A stretch of DNA of 64,000 bases from Streptomyces sp. GESEQ-35 (lineage in GTDB: Bacteria; Actinomycetota; Actinomycetes; Streptomycetales; Streptomycetaceae), in assembly GCF_017948485.1 (NCBI RefSeq), contig NZ_JAFFSX010000013.1, positions 62,001 to 126,000 of the forward strand. Reading direction: 5' to 3'. The position numbers and the translations under genes are program-made. Positions within the stretch are counted from its first letter, which is position 1. Every line of letters begins with the position of its first letter. Of the stretch, positions 8,504 to 16,498 are shown piece after piece. The notes below the pieces were generated by a model. The model worked only from the letters and a program-made list of their open reading frames with translations. It was not told the DNA's origin and ran no database searches.

Positions 8504-9175
8504 TCACCCGACCTGCTCAGCGGCCCACGAATCCCGTGATCCGCTCCCGAAGCGTCCCGGCGTCCAGCCCGCGGCCTCGAAACGGGCGGCGATACCGCCG
8601 GGCCGGGCGTGGGCGGCGGACGCGTTGTCGATGACGACGGTGTGCAGCCGCTCCAGCCCGGCGGGACCGGCGAAGGCGATCGCCTCGTGATTGCTGCCCT
8701 CGTCCAGCTCGGCGTCTCCGACGAGCGTCCAGACCCGTGGCTCATGGAGCCCCTGGGCGCGCAGCCCCAGCGCCGTCCCGACGGCGATCGGCAGCCCGTG
8801 CCCCAGCGAACCGCTGCCGATCTCCGCCCCCGGCACGAGCACCCGGTCGGGGTGATGGCCGAGCGGGGAGTCGTACGAGCCGAAGTCCGGCAGCCAGTCC
8901 ACGGGTACGAAGCCCTTCGCGGCCAGAACCGTGTAGTACGCCATCGGCCCGTGCCCCTTGGACAGCAGGAACCGGTCCCGCCCGGGGTCGTCCACCCGCT
9001 CCGGGCCCACCCGCAGCACCCGGTCGTACAGCACCCACAGCGCATCCAGTGTGGACGTCGCCGCAGGTCCGTGCTTCTCGTCGCCCGTCATCAGACTCAT
9101 GAGCCGGGGCAGGTCCGCGTAGCCGTATGTGCGCCTGTGTTCCCCGGTGATCGGCTGTCCCTCGGTGATCGTCAT
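8504..9175 (-). pseudogene. Transketolase N-terminal half, 3' truncated (probable remnant)
   Basis: 223 residues matching the thiamine-diphosphate-binding N-terminal half of split actinobacterial transketolases (LLSKGHGPMAYYTVLAAKGF, EIGSGSLGHGLPIAVGTALG, TLVGDAELDEGSNHEAIAFA). The homology stops at FEAAGWT near residue 206; the rest is unlike the family. In another frame at the same place the DNA reads TLRERITGFVGR followed by a stop, which resembles the C terminus of the partner (pyrimidine-binding) subunit. No partner gene is present. I infer a deletion that joined the end of the second gene to the first, leaving a protein unlikely to be active. The upstream promoter region looks intact. 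Confidence 0.6.
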
Positions 9176-9190
9176 GCCGACGATCGTGCA

Positions 9191-9210
9191 ACCTCAATCG
9201 AACTTGAGGT
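9191..9210. promoter_or_regulatory. SoxR/MerR-type operator upstream of the transketolase remnant
   Basis: ACCTCAA-TCGAAC-TTGAGGT: perfect 7-bp arms with a 6-nt spacer, 16 bp upstream of the start at 9175. It closely resembles SoxR boxes (CCTCAAG...CTTGAGG) bound by MerR-family redox sensors between widely spaced -35 and -10 elements. No soxR-like gene lies in the window. Confidence 0.6.
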
Positions 9211-9326
9211 CAACTGCGGCGCGGTGGGGCGTCGGCCCTGCGTAAACGAGTGCGCGACCACCGACCCGAGTGCGGTATTGTTTCCATGCGCGTTCGACCG
9301 GGGGAAACCCCAGGTCAGACAGGCAC

Positions 9327-9400
<74 letters not shown>

Positions 9401-9404
9401 CGGT

Positions 9405-9448
9405 GCGAAGGGTCTTCGCAGGCGAGAGCCTGTGGGGGCCCTTTTCGC
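9405..9448 (+). terminator. Probable terminator after tRNA-Pro
   Basis: Starts four bases after the tRNA. Outer arms GCGAAGGG (9405-9412) and CCCTTTTCGC (9439-9448) enclose an inner perfect hairpin CAGGC-GAGA-GCCTG (9419-9432). The structure and position suit rho-independent termination. Confidence 0.55.
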
Positions 9449-9492
9449 GTGGCACTCGGCGGATCTGCTGAACCAGCGGGCCGGTCGCGGGA

Positions 9493-9819
9493 TCAGGTTG
9501 CCGTCTGATCGCTGCGGTTGTGGTCGTGCTGGTGGAGGAAGACGAGCAGGTCGGCGACGGTGAGTCCGGTCTCCGCCGGGTGACGGAGGATGGTGTCCGG
9601 CTGGATGCGGTAGGCGTTGGTTCTGCCCTCACGGGTGTGCGTGAGATAACCGCCGCCCTCCAGGTCGGCGATGATCTTCTGCACCGCCCTTTCGGTGAGT
9701 CGGCAGCGTGCGGCGATGTCGCGGATGCGGGTGGCGTGGTTGCCTGCGATGGCGGCCAGGACGCGCGCGTGATTGGTGAGGAACGTCCAGCCGGTGTGCG
9801 GTTCAGGGGCTTCGGCCAT
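9493..9819 (-). CDS. Small winged-helix (MarR/ArsR-like) regulator
   Basis: 108 residues with one winged HTH: ATRIRDIAARCRLTERAVQKIIADLEGGGYLTHTREGRTN, read as recognition helix plus wing. This is the compact form common in Streptomyces (HTH domain, then a short C-terminal helix). It faces the STAS-ANTAR gene divergently. No ligand-binding domain is visible and the target is unknown. Confidence 0.75.
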   Translation of the reverse strand: MAEAPEPHTGWTFLTNHARVLAAIAGNHATRIRDIAARCRLTERAVQKIIADLEGGGYLTHTREGRTNAYRIQPDTILRHPAETGLTVADLLVFLHQHDHNRSDQTAT

Positions 9820-9944
9820 CCCCCCAGGCTAGGACATGCTGTTCATGCATTCAAAAACCTGAAATGGATTTCCGGTATCTCTTGACGGGTAATGGTCGGC
9901 GGGGCAACCTGAACTGGAGCCAAATGCCCTCGTTGGAGGCGGCC

Positions 9945-10571
9945 ATGCAGCAGCTACGGATCCCGGATCGCTCCGGCGCCGCAGACGGCAACATAACCGT
10001 CAGGGTCTGCGGCGAGTTGGACATGGACAGCGAGGAACAGCTGCGGAGTGCGCTGGAGGACTCCGTCAGCCGGTGTGTACGTCATGTGGAGTTGGACCTG
10101 AGCGGAGTCACGTTCTGCGACTGCTCGGGGTTGAACCTCCTGCTGGCCGCGCGGTGGCGTGCCGTCAGACAAGGGAAGACCCTCACCGTGCGGGCGGCCA
10201 GCCCCGCCGTGCGCAAGCTCCTGGTCGACACGGACACGTGGCCGCTGTTCGCGGGCACCCAGCAGACGGAGGACGTCCTGAGCGAGGGCCAGGAAGACCT
10301 GCGGAACGAGGTCGCTCAACTGCGCCGCGCCATGCGAACGCGCCCGGCCATAGACCAGGCCACAGGCATTCTGATGGCCACGTTCTCCCTGAGTTCCGAG
10401 GACGCGTGGGCCGTGCTGGTCGCGGTCTCCCAGAACACGAACACCAAGCTTCACCAGGTCGCCGAGGAACTCCTGACGGCCATCAACGGCGAAGCGCTCC
10501 CCGACACGCTGCAAACGAACGTGGCCGCGGCGGTGAGCGCGCTCCGCGACGGAGCGGCACCTCCCGGATGA
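9945..10571 (+). CDS. STAS anti-sigma antagonist fused to ANTAR domain
   Basis: About 208 residues. The N-terminal STAS domain (VRVCGELDMDSEEQLRSALE, DLSGVTFCDCSGLNLLL) keeps the phosphorylatable serine in CDCSGLN. The C-terminal part from about residue 125 is an ANTAR RNA-binding domain (RPAIDQATGILMATFSLSSEDAW). ANTAR proteins bind paired stem-loops to cause antitermination, and STAS proteins bind anti-sigma kinases, so the fusion could link phosphorylation state to RNA binding. I chose the ATG at 9945 behind GGAGG; in-frame ATGs at 9924 and 9864 are possible. Confidence 0.85.
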   Translation: MQQLRIPDRSGAADGNITVRVCGELDMDSEEQLRSALEDSVSRCVRHVELDLSGVTFCDCSGLNLLLAARWRAVRQGKTLTVRAASPAVRKLLVDTDTWPLFAGTQQTEDVLSEGQEDLRNEVAQLRRAMRTRPAIDQATGILMATFSLSSEDAWAVLVAVSQNTNTKLHQVAEELLTAINGEALPDTLQTNVAAAVSALRDGAAPPG

Positions 10572-10701
10572 CGCCCCCGAGGCGCCATGTTCAGCCCAGG
10601 CGTGACCCACCGTGATCACGACGGGGCACGACGTGCGGGGCTGCGTGGACCGGGAGATATTCGAAGAGGGCAGACCCCTGCGGTGTTGTCTCTCTCAGCG
10701 A

Positions 10702-10723
10702 CCTGGCTGTCGAACGTGCCAGG
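10702..10723. promoter_or_regulatory. Inverted repeat CCTGGC-N10-GCCAGG upstream of small ORF
   Basis: Six-base arms 10 nt apart in the 173-bp gap between the STAS-ANTAR gene and the small ORF at 10745, 21 bp upstream of its start. It may be an operator or a leader stem; no family is recognisable. Confidence 0.3.
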
Positions 10724-10744
10724 CGCAGAAAGAGGAGGAATGTT

Positions 10745-10924
10745 GTGAGCGCGCACCCCAGTGAGAAACTCGTTGTCCGCGAAACGGGGTGGTCGAAGGC
10801 CCGCCATCAGCGTGGACAGGAGATGCGTACCTGCATCCCCGCGGTCGAGGCCGAAGACACCGAACCTGCCGCCGAGTCGGGCCGGGAACCGAAGGCCGTC
10901 ACCATCGTCAGGGGAGACGACTGA
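10745..10924 (+). CDS. Small hypothetical protein, 59 residues
   Basis: Open frame from GTG at 10745 with a very strong Shine-Dalgarno (AGAGGAGG, six bases before the start). The protein begins VSAHPSEKLVVRETGWSKAR, has a basic N-terminal half with one Cys (MRTCIPAVE), and an acidic Glu/Asp-rich C-terminal half. No known domain recognised. The ribosome site makes it the best candidate gene in this gap. It converges on the LysR gene at 10976. Confidence 0.55.
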   Translation: MSAHPSEKLVVRETGWSKARHQRGQEMRTCIPAVEAEDTEPAAESGREPKAVTIVRGDD

Positions 10925-10975
10925 CCACTTGGGCGACTTGCCTGGCAACCATCACCGATGAGGGCATGGTGACCG

Positions 10976-11890
10976 TCAACGGCTTGATGGTTCCTCCTCG
11001 TTCCCTGTGTTCAGGACCGTCGCGCGAAATGATGCGACGATCGGGCGGAGATCGATCTGGTGCCAGGCGGCCCACAGGCGTACGGACCTCTGGAACCAGG
11101 GGAGTTCACGGACGGTGACGCCTGCTGTGCGGCCGTGCAGCATGCTCTTCTGCACGAATGCCATGCCGAGGCCGGATGCGACGAGGCCGAGCGCGGTGAG
11201 GGGGTCGGGGGCTTCGAGGCGGATGTCGGGAGTGAACCCGGCGGCGGCGCAGGCAGCGACGAAGTCGTCCCGCCAGGCGCGGTCCTGGCTGTCCTCGACG
11301 ACGATCCATGGCTGGGTGTCCAGGTCCGCGGGCAGGACCTCCGGCGCGTCGGCGAGAGGGTGGCTGCTGGGCATGGCAAGGAGCAGGGGGTCCTTGAGGA
11401 GGAGCGCGCCGCGCAGGTCCGGGTCCGCTTCGGGGGGCGCCTGTGGGACCAGGGCGATGTCCAGGCTGCGTTGGCGCAAGCCCTCGAACTGCTGGGTCGC
11501 GGTGAGGTCGTAGAGGGCGACGTGGATGCCGGGGCGTTCGTCGTGCAGTTCGCGCAGGGCTCGGGGCAGGAGGCCGGTGTGCATCGCGTCGCCGACGTAC
11601 CCCACGCACAGGCCACCCTCTTCCCCGCGACCGAGGCGTCGGCCGAGGTTCTCCAGGCGAGCGGCGTGCCGTAGCAGGGCCTCGGCCTCGGAGAGGAAGA
11701 CGCGGCCGTCGGAGGTGAGACGGATGCGCTGCTGGGTGCGTTCGAACAGGGTCAGCCCCAGGTTCTTCTCCAGCTGGGCGATCTGCCGGCTCAGGGGCGA
11801 CTGGGAGATGTGCAGGCGCTCGGCGGCCCGGCCGACGTGTTCCTCCTCGGCGACGGCCACGAAATAGCGCAGTTGACGCAGGTCAAGCAT
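10976..11890 (-). CDS. LysR-family regulator
   Basis: 304 residues. The N-terminal HTH (LRQLRYFVAVAEEEHVGRAA, then HISQSPLSRQIAQLEKNLGL) is followed by the LysR effector domain (GLCVGYVGDAMHTGLLPRAL, LGMAFVQKSMLHG). The ATG at 11890 matches the normal family start; the frame is open further upstream but without homology. It is divergent from the aldo/keto reductase gene at 12035, with a palindrome between, and so probably controls that gene and the SRPBCC gene. Confidence 0.9.
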   Translation of the reverse strand: MLDLRQLRYFVAVAEEEHVGRAAERLHISQSPLSRQIAQLEKNLGLTLFERTQQRIRLTSDGRVFLSEAEALLRHAARLENLGRRLGRGEEGGLCVGYVGDAMHTGLLPRALRELHDERPGIHVALYDLTATQQFEGLRQRSLDIALVPQAPPEADPDLRGALLLKDPLLLAMPSSHPLADAPEVLPADLDTQPWIVVEDSQDRAWRDDFVAACAAAGFTPDIRLEAPDPLTALGLVASGLGMAFVQKSMLHGRTAGVTVRELPWFQRSVRLWAAWHQIDLRPIVASFRATVLNTGNEEEPSSR

Positions 11891-11915
11891 GTAAGACCTC
11901 ACGAGACTCAAGTAT

Positions 11916-11934
11916 GTCCAAGTGAGTCTTGGAC
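11916..11934. promoter_or_regulatory. LysR-type operator GTCCAAG-TGAGT-CTTGGAC
   Basis: Perfect 7-bp arms with 5-nt spacer in the divergent interval between the LysR start (11890) and the aldo/keto reductase start (12035). Position and symmetry suit a LysR binding site that controls both promoters. Confidence 0.6.
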
Positions 11935-12034
11935 AGTCTGACCTATCGATCCTAACCTCGACAGAGCAAGAGCCGCGGAGCAGGACAAACCATTCCGAAC
12001 TCCGCGCTACGCAATGGAGAGAAGGATCTTCCTC

Positions 12035-13045
12035 ATGGGCATCAAGTCCCTTCTGCCGGGCCCTCTCGGCTTCGGCACCGCGCCGCTCGGCAACATGTTC
12101 CGCGCCATCCCGGACGAGGAGGCCGCGGCCACCGTCGAGGCCGCCTGGAACGCGGGCATCCGCTACTTCGACACCGCCCCGTTCTACGGCGCCGGCCTGT
12201 CCGAGATCCGACTGGGTGAGGTCCTTGCGGGCCGCCCGCGTGACGAGTTCGTGCTCAGTACCAAGGTCGGCCGCGTCATCCTCGACGAGACAGAGGACCC
12301 TGCCGCCCGCGAACTCGGCGAGAAGGGCGGCCTGTTCGAGCACGGCCGCCCGAACAAGATGATCGACGTCTACACGGCGGACGCCACCCTCCGCTCCATC
12401 GAGGACAGCCTCACCCGCCTGAAGACGGACCGCCTCGACATCGTCTGGGTGCACGACGTCGCCCAGGACTTCCACGGCGACGACTGGCTCGCCGTCTACG
12501 AGACCGCGCGCACCGGCGCCTTCCGCGTCCTACAGCGGCTTCGTGACGAAGGTGTCATCAAGGCCTGGGGTCTCGGTGTCAACCGTGTCGAGCCGATCGA
12601 GCTCACCCTCGACCTGGACGAGCCCAAGCCCGACGGGTTCCTCCTGGCCGGCCGCTACACCCTCCTCGACCACGACCGGTCCCTGGAGCGTCTGCTGCCC
12701 GCCGCCACCGAGCAGGGCGTCGGCATGGTGGTCGGCGGCCCCTACAGCTCCGGCATCCTCGCCGGCGGGCAGCACTTCGAGTACCAGAAGGCCCCGGCGG
12801 AGATCATCGCCAAGGTGGAGCGGATAAAGGCACTCGCCGCCGAGCACGGAGTCGGCATCAAGGCCGCTGCCCTGCAGTTCGCCCTGGCCCACCCGGCGAC
12901 GGCGGCCGTCGTCCCCGGCGCAACCCGGCCCAGCCGTATCGCCGAGGACGTCGCCGCTCTGAACGAGAGCGTCCCGGCAGCCTTCTGGACCGCCCTGCGC
13001 GACGAGAAGCTCATCGCCGCCGACGCCCCCACCCCCACTGCCTGA
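12035..13045 (+). CDS. Aldo/keto reductase (D-threo-aldose dehydrogenase-like)
   Basis: 336 residues, (beta/alpha)8 NAD(P)H-dependent aldo/keto reductase. The catalytic tetrad is visible as Asp and Tyr in YFDTAPFYGAG, Lys in LSTKVGR, and His in IVWVHDV. The C-terminal cofactor region is VVPGATRPSRIAEDV. The ATG at 12035 is preferred to that at 12014 because GAAGGA precedes it by eight bases. An SRPBCC gene follows 31 nt later. Substrate unknown. Confidence 0.9.
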   Translation: MGIKSLLPGPLGFGTAPLGNMFRAIPDEEAAATVEAAWNAGIRYFDTAPFYGAGLSEIRLGEVLAGRPRDEFVLSTKVGRVILDETEDPAARELGEKGGLFEHGRPNKMIDVYTADATLRSIEDSLTRLKTDRLDIVWVHDVAQDFHGDDWLAVYETARTGAFRVLQRLRDEGVIKAWGLGVNRVEPIELTLDLDEPKPDGFLLAGRYTLLDHDRSLERLLPAATEQGVGMVVGGPYSSGILAGGQHFEYQKAPAEIIAKVERIKALAAEHGVGIKAAALQFALAHPATAAVVPGATRPSRIAEDVAALNESVPAAFWTALRDEKLIAADAPTPTA

Positions 13046-13076
13046 CACACGGCACACCACAGAGAGCACCCCCCCC

Positions 13077-13496
13077 ATGGCCACCACCACCGTCTCCCTC
13101 GACCTCCCGCAGAGCCCCGACCGCGTCTGGCAGCTGATCGGCGGCTTCGGCTCCCTGCCCGACTGGCTGCCCTACATCCCCCACAGCGAACTCGGTGAAG
13201 GCGGCCGCACACGTCGCCTGACCAACCAGGACGGCGGCGTCATCGTCGAACGCCTCCAGGCCTTCGACCACGACGCACGCACCTACTCCTACGCCATCGA
13301 ACAGGCGCCCTTCCCGGTGACCGCGTACCTCTCCACGCTGAGCGTGCACGCCGTCCCCGGCCGCCCCGACGCCTCGCGCGTCGAATGGTCCGGCTCGTTC
13401 ACCCCGGTCGGCGTCAGCGACGCCGAAGCCGAGGACCTCTTCCACGGCATCTACGCCGACGGGCTCGCCGCGCTGCTGGAGACCGTGAGCGCCTGA
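13077..13496 (+). CDS. SRPBCC (polyketide cyclase/START-like) protein
   Basis: 139 residues of SRPBCC fold: N-terminal strand TVSLDLPQSPDRVWQLIGGF, then LPDWLPYIPHSEL, and a C-terminal helix LFHGIYADGLAALLETV. These proteins bind hydrophobic small molecules in a deep pocket. It lies 31 nt after the aldo/keto reductase and is probably co-transcribed, so they may share a substrate. Converges on a second aldo/keto reductase gene. Confidence 0.82.
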   Translation: MATTTVSLDLPQSPDRVWQLIGGFGSLPDWLPYIPHSELGEGGRTRRLTNQDGGVIVERLQAFDHDARTYSYAIEQAPFPVTAYLSTLSVHAVPGRPDASRVEWSGSFTPVGVSDAEAEDLFHGIYADGLAALLETVSA

Positions 13497-13544
13497 AGCA
13501 GAGTGCGGCACACTCGCCCGTCGGTCCGGGAACGAGACGTGGGC

Positions 13545-14372
13545 TCAGTTGAGGGTGTCGGGATCCGGGCCGGTGCGCAGGCCGCGGTCGAGTGCGGCGA
13601 TCGCGGTCATCTCCTCGTCCGACAAGGTGAAGTCGAAGACGTCGATGTTCTGCTGGATCCGGGTCGGCGTGACCGACTTGGGGATGACGATGTTGCCCAG
13701 CTGAAGGTGCCAGCGCAGAACCACCTGGGCGGGGGACCTGTCGTGCCGGGCCGCGATGTCCGTCAGCGCGGGCTCCTTGAGCATCGCGCCCTGCGCGAGC
13801 GGGCTCCAGGCCTCGGTGGCGATGCCGAGCTCGGCGTGCAGGGCGCGCAGCTCGGCCTGCTGGAGACCGGGGTGCAGCTCGATCTGGTTGACGGCCGGCA
13901 CGAGCGAGGCGCCGTCCAGCAGCCGCCGCAGATGGTCGGGCTGGAAGTTGGAGACGCCGGCGGTGCGGACCCGGCCGTCGGCCACCAGCTTCTCGATGGC
14001 CTTCCAGGAATCCCGGTACAGATCACGGGCCGGGGTGGGCCAGTGGATGAGATAGAGGTCGACGTGGTCCAGGCCCAGCTTGGCCAGGCTGGCGTCGAAC
14101 GCCTTGAGCGTGGCGTCGTATCCCTGGTCGGCGTTCCACAGCTTGGTGGTGACGAACAGCTCGTCACGGGTGAGGTCGGAGCCAGCGAGGGCGTTGCCGA
14201 CACCGGTCTCGTTGCCGTAGATGGCGGCGGTGTCGATGGAGCGGTAGCCGGCTTCGAGGGCCGCGGTCACGGCCGCGGTGGTCTCGGCGTCCGGGACCTG
14301 GAAGACACCGAAGCCGAGCTGCGGGATCTGGGCGCCGTTGTTGAGCGTGACGGTGGGAACGGTGGGGGCCAT
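13545..14372 (-). CDS. Aldo/keto reductase (2,5-diketo-D-gluconate reductase-like)
   Basis: 275 residues. Catalytic residues appear in SIDTAAIYGNE (Asp, Tyr), FVTTKLWN (Lys) and YLIHWPTP (His); NADPH-binding residues lie in VIPKSVTPTRIQQN. I placed the start at 14372 because AAGGA lies seven bases before that ATG; the frame opens seven codons further upstream. Not closely similar to the aldo/keto reductase at 12035. Same strand as the HbpS-like and MFS genes upstream. Confidence 0.9.
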   Translation of the reverse strand: MAPTVPTVTLNNGAQIPQLGFGVFQVPDAETTAAVTAALEAGYRSIDTAAIYGNETGVGNALAGSDLTRDELFVTTKLWNADQGYDATLKAFDASLAKLGLDHVDLYLIHWPTPARDLYRDSWKAIEKLVADGRVRTAGVSNFQPDHLRRLLDGASLVPAVNQIELHPGLQQAELRALHAELGIATEAWSPLAQGAMLKEPALTDIAARHDRSPAQVVLRWHLQLGNIVIPKSVTPTRIQQNIDVFDFTLSDEEMTAIAALDRGLRTGPDPDTLN

Positions 14373-14503
14373 GTGTGGTTCCTTGCTTTCCATCGGACGG
14401 TGCTTGGCGAGTGCCCGGATCTCGAAGCGGAATTCGGTGTTCCCGCTCGGGATCCGGCGTGGGGCAATGACGACCGGCGCGCGGCCGGTAGTGAACTGAA
14501 CGG

Positions 14504-14944
14504 TCAGGCCAGGGTCCCGACGGCCGTTGCGGCGAAGCCGTGGTCCTGCTCGGGAGCGCCGCCGCCGACACCGATGGCGCCGATCAGGCGTCCGTCGCGG
14601 TGGACAGGCAGGCCGCCCGCGATGAACAGCAGCGGACGGTCGAGCGCGGTGGGCAGGCTGTGGAAGGGGCCGTGGGGCTTGACCAGATCGACGAGGTCGG
14701 CGGTCGGAGCGTTGAGCTGGAGAGCGGTGTACGCCTTACGGGTGCTGGTCTCACCGGAGATCAGGACGGCCTGGTCGTCGCGGCGGAAAGCCAGCAGGTG
14801 CCCGCCGGCATCCAGGACGGTGACGCTCACGGGGACTCCCGCGGCCTCGGCGGCCCGGCGGGCGGAGGTCAGGAGGACCTCCGCGTCCTGGGTGGTGAGC
14901 GGGGCGACAGCGGTGGTGGCAGTGGTGGTGGCAGTGGTGCTCAT
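14504..14944 (-). CDS. GlcG/HbpS-family heme-binding-like protein
   Basis: 146 residues of the GlcG/HbpS fold (VSVTVLDAGGHLLAFRRDDQ, SGETSTRKAYTALQLNAPTA, GRLIGAIGVGGG). HbpS in Streptomyces is a secreted heme sensor, but this protein has no signal peptide, only a short Thr/Ala-rich N terminus, so a cytoplasmic GlcG-type role is more likely. It lies between an MFS gene and an aldo/keto reductase gene on the same strand. Confidence 0.82.
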   Translation of the reverse strand: MSTTATTTATTAVAPLTTQDAEVLLTSARRAAEAAGVPVSVTVLDAGGHLLAFRRDDQAVLISGETSTRKAYTALQLNAPTADLVDLVKPHGPFHSLPTALDRPLLFIAGGLPVHRDGRLIGAIGVGGGAPEQDHGFAATAVGTLA

Positions 14945-14976
14945 GGCAGGTTCCTTTCGCGGTGCATGAATTGAGT

Positions 14977-14993
14977 GGGGTGGGGTGGGGTGG
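14977..14993 (+). other. G-tract run (GGGGT)3GG
   Basis: Three GGGG blocks separated by single T, then GG, in the 73-bp gap between the MFS stop and the HbpS-like start. It could form a G-quadruplex on the + strand, or simply be a slippage-prone tract; on the operon's transcript it is C-rich. Confidence 0.3.
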
Positions 14994-15017
14994 AGTGTGG
15001 CGCCGTGTCGCGGTGGC

Positions 15018-16226
15018 TCAGTGCCGGACGGCTGCCGGTAGGTCCTCGCTCCCCGGGGAAGCGACGACGTGGCCCGCTGCGCGGGTGCGGCGGTCCAGGT
15101 GGGCGGCGAGGAAGGCGAGCAGCAGGGCGGTGCCGGAGAGAAGGGCGCCGACCCAGTTGGGGGCGGTGTATCCCAGGCCTGCGGCGATGACGATGCCGCC
15201 GAGCCAGGCCGCGAGGGCGTTGCCGAGGTTGAAGGCGCCGATGTTGGCGGCGGAGGCCAGGGTCGGGGCGGCCGAGGCCTGGTCGAGCACCCACTTCTGT
15301 AGCGGCGGCACGGTCGCGAAGCCGAGGGCGCCGATCAGGGAGAGGGTGATCGCGGCGAGGACCTTGTTGTGGGCGGTCGCGGTGAACAGCAGCAGGGCCG
15401 CGGTCAGGGCCGCGAGGGTGGCGAACAGCATCGGCATCAGGGCACGGTCGGCGAACCTGCCGCCGAGCAGGTTGCCCAGGAACATGCCGACACCGAACAG
15501 CACGAGCAGCCACGTCACGGCGCCCTCGGTGTAACCGGCGACCTCCGTCATCATCGGGGTGATGTAGGTGATCGCGGCGAACACTCCGCCGTATCCCAGA
15601 ACTGTCATCGCCATGGCCAGCCATACCTGCACGTTGCGGAACGCGGCGAACTCGGTGCGTACGTTCTCAGTCTGCGGTCGGCCCATTTCGGGCACCAACC
15701 TGGCGACGCCCAAAAGGCCGACGATGCCGAGCGCGGCGACGACGGTGAAGGTGACGCGCCAGCCGGCGGCCTGCCCGATGTAGGTGCCGCCGGGGACACC
15801 GACGATATTGGCCACGGTCAGGCCCATGAACATCAGGGAGATGGCCGAGGCCTTCTTCTCCGGGGCCACCAGATCGGCTGCGACCACGGAGCCGATGCCG
15901 AAGAACGCGCCGTGCGCGAGGGAGGCGGTGATGCGGCCGATGAGCATGACGCCGAAGCTGGGGGAGGCGGCGGACAGCGCGTTGCCGACGACGAACAACG
16001 CCATCAGGAACATCAGCATCTTCTTGCGGGACACCTTGGTGCCCAGCGCGGTCAGGAGCGGGGCGCCGATGACGACGCCGAGGGCGTAGCCGGAGACCAG
16101 CCAGCCGGCCGTCGGGATGGTGACGCCGAAGTCATCCGCGACCTGGGGCAATACACCCATGATCACGAATTCGGTGGTGCCGATACCGAAGGCGCCGATG
16201 GCCAGGGCCAGGAGCGCGAGAGGCAT
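15018..16226 (-). CDS. MFS transporter, 12-TM DHA1-type
   Basis: 402 residues, about 12 hydrophobic segments, starting MPLALLALAIGAFGIGTTEF. The inter-helix 2/3 motif is GTKVSRKKML and the antiporter-type motif C region is IVGVPGGTYIGQAAGW. It resembles AraJ/CmlA-like exporters of sugars or drugs. The start at 16226 has GGAAGG upstream. A symmetrical TTGCA/TGCAA-rich region lies just beyond the start. Substrate unknown. Confidence 0.9.
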   Translation of the reverse strand: MPLALLALAIGAFGIGTTEFVIMGVLPQVADDFGVTIPTAGWLVSGYALGVVIGAPLLTALGTKVSRKKMLMFLMALFVVGNALSAASPSFGVMLIGRITASLAHGAFFGIGSVVAADLVAPEKKASAISLMFMGLTVANIVGVPGGTYIGQAAGWRVTFTVVAALGIVGLLGVARLVPEMGRPQTENVRTEFAAFRNVQVWLAMAMTVLGYGGVFAAITYITPMMTEVAGYTEGAVTWLLVLFGVGMFLGNLLGGRFADRALMPMLFATLAALTAALLLFTATAHNKVLAAITLSLIGALGFATVPPLQKWVLDQASAAPTLASAANIGAFNLGNALAAWLGGIVIAAGLGYTAPNWVGALLSGTALLLAFLAAHLDRRTRAAGHVVASPGSEDLPAAVRH

Positions 16227-16276
16227 GGGGAGCTGCCTTCCGAGTGATTGTGTGAGGCGCTTACGGCACATGACAA

Positions 16277-16345
16277 TAGTTGCAGACGCCGTATACGTGC
16301 AAGCGCGGTAAACAGTGGAATGTGTTTGTCGTCGTATGCAACTAT
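16277..16345. promoter_or_regulatory. Paired inverted half-sites upstream of MFS gene
   Basis: ATAGTTGCA at 16277-16285 is the exact reverse complement of TGCAACTAT at 16337-16345, and an internal TGCAA follows the first half-site. The sites flank the probable promoter of the MFS gene (start 16226), suggesting a dimeric or looping repressor. No regulator gene is intact next to it. Confidence 0.4.
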
Positions 16346-16473
16346 GGTGGGGCGGTCCGCTGAACGAGGCGGCACTGTGCGAGGCGCTCGAAGAGGCTGC
16401 CGAAGATCCACGGCTGGAGGCTCTGGTGCGCACGGTCGAGGCGGTGCAGGTGTCGACGGCGCTCGCCGCGTGA
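16336..16473 (+). CDS. Doubtful 45-residue ORF
   Basis: Begins MQLWWGGPLNEAALCEALEE and ends VEAVQVSTALAA; acidic and helical-looking. It has no Shine-Dalgarno, and its start lies inside the inverted half-site at 16337. It may be chance or the remains of a regulator once divergent from the MFS gene. No family recognised. Confidence 0.2.
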   Translation: MQLWWGGPLNEAALCEALEEAAEDPRLEALVRTVEAVQVSTALAA

Positions 16474-16498
16474 GGGATCACGATTTGAGGAGTTCATC

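Noticed and set aside
14977..14993. G-tract as a regulatory quadruplex
   Set aside because: Only three full GGGG blocks and a partial fourth; kept as a low-confidence feature, not as a finding.
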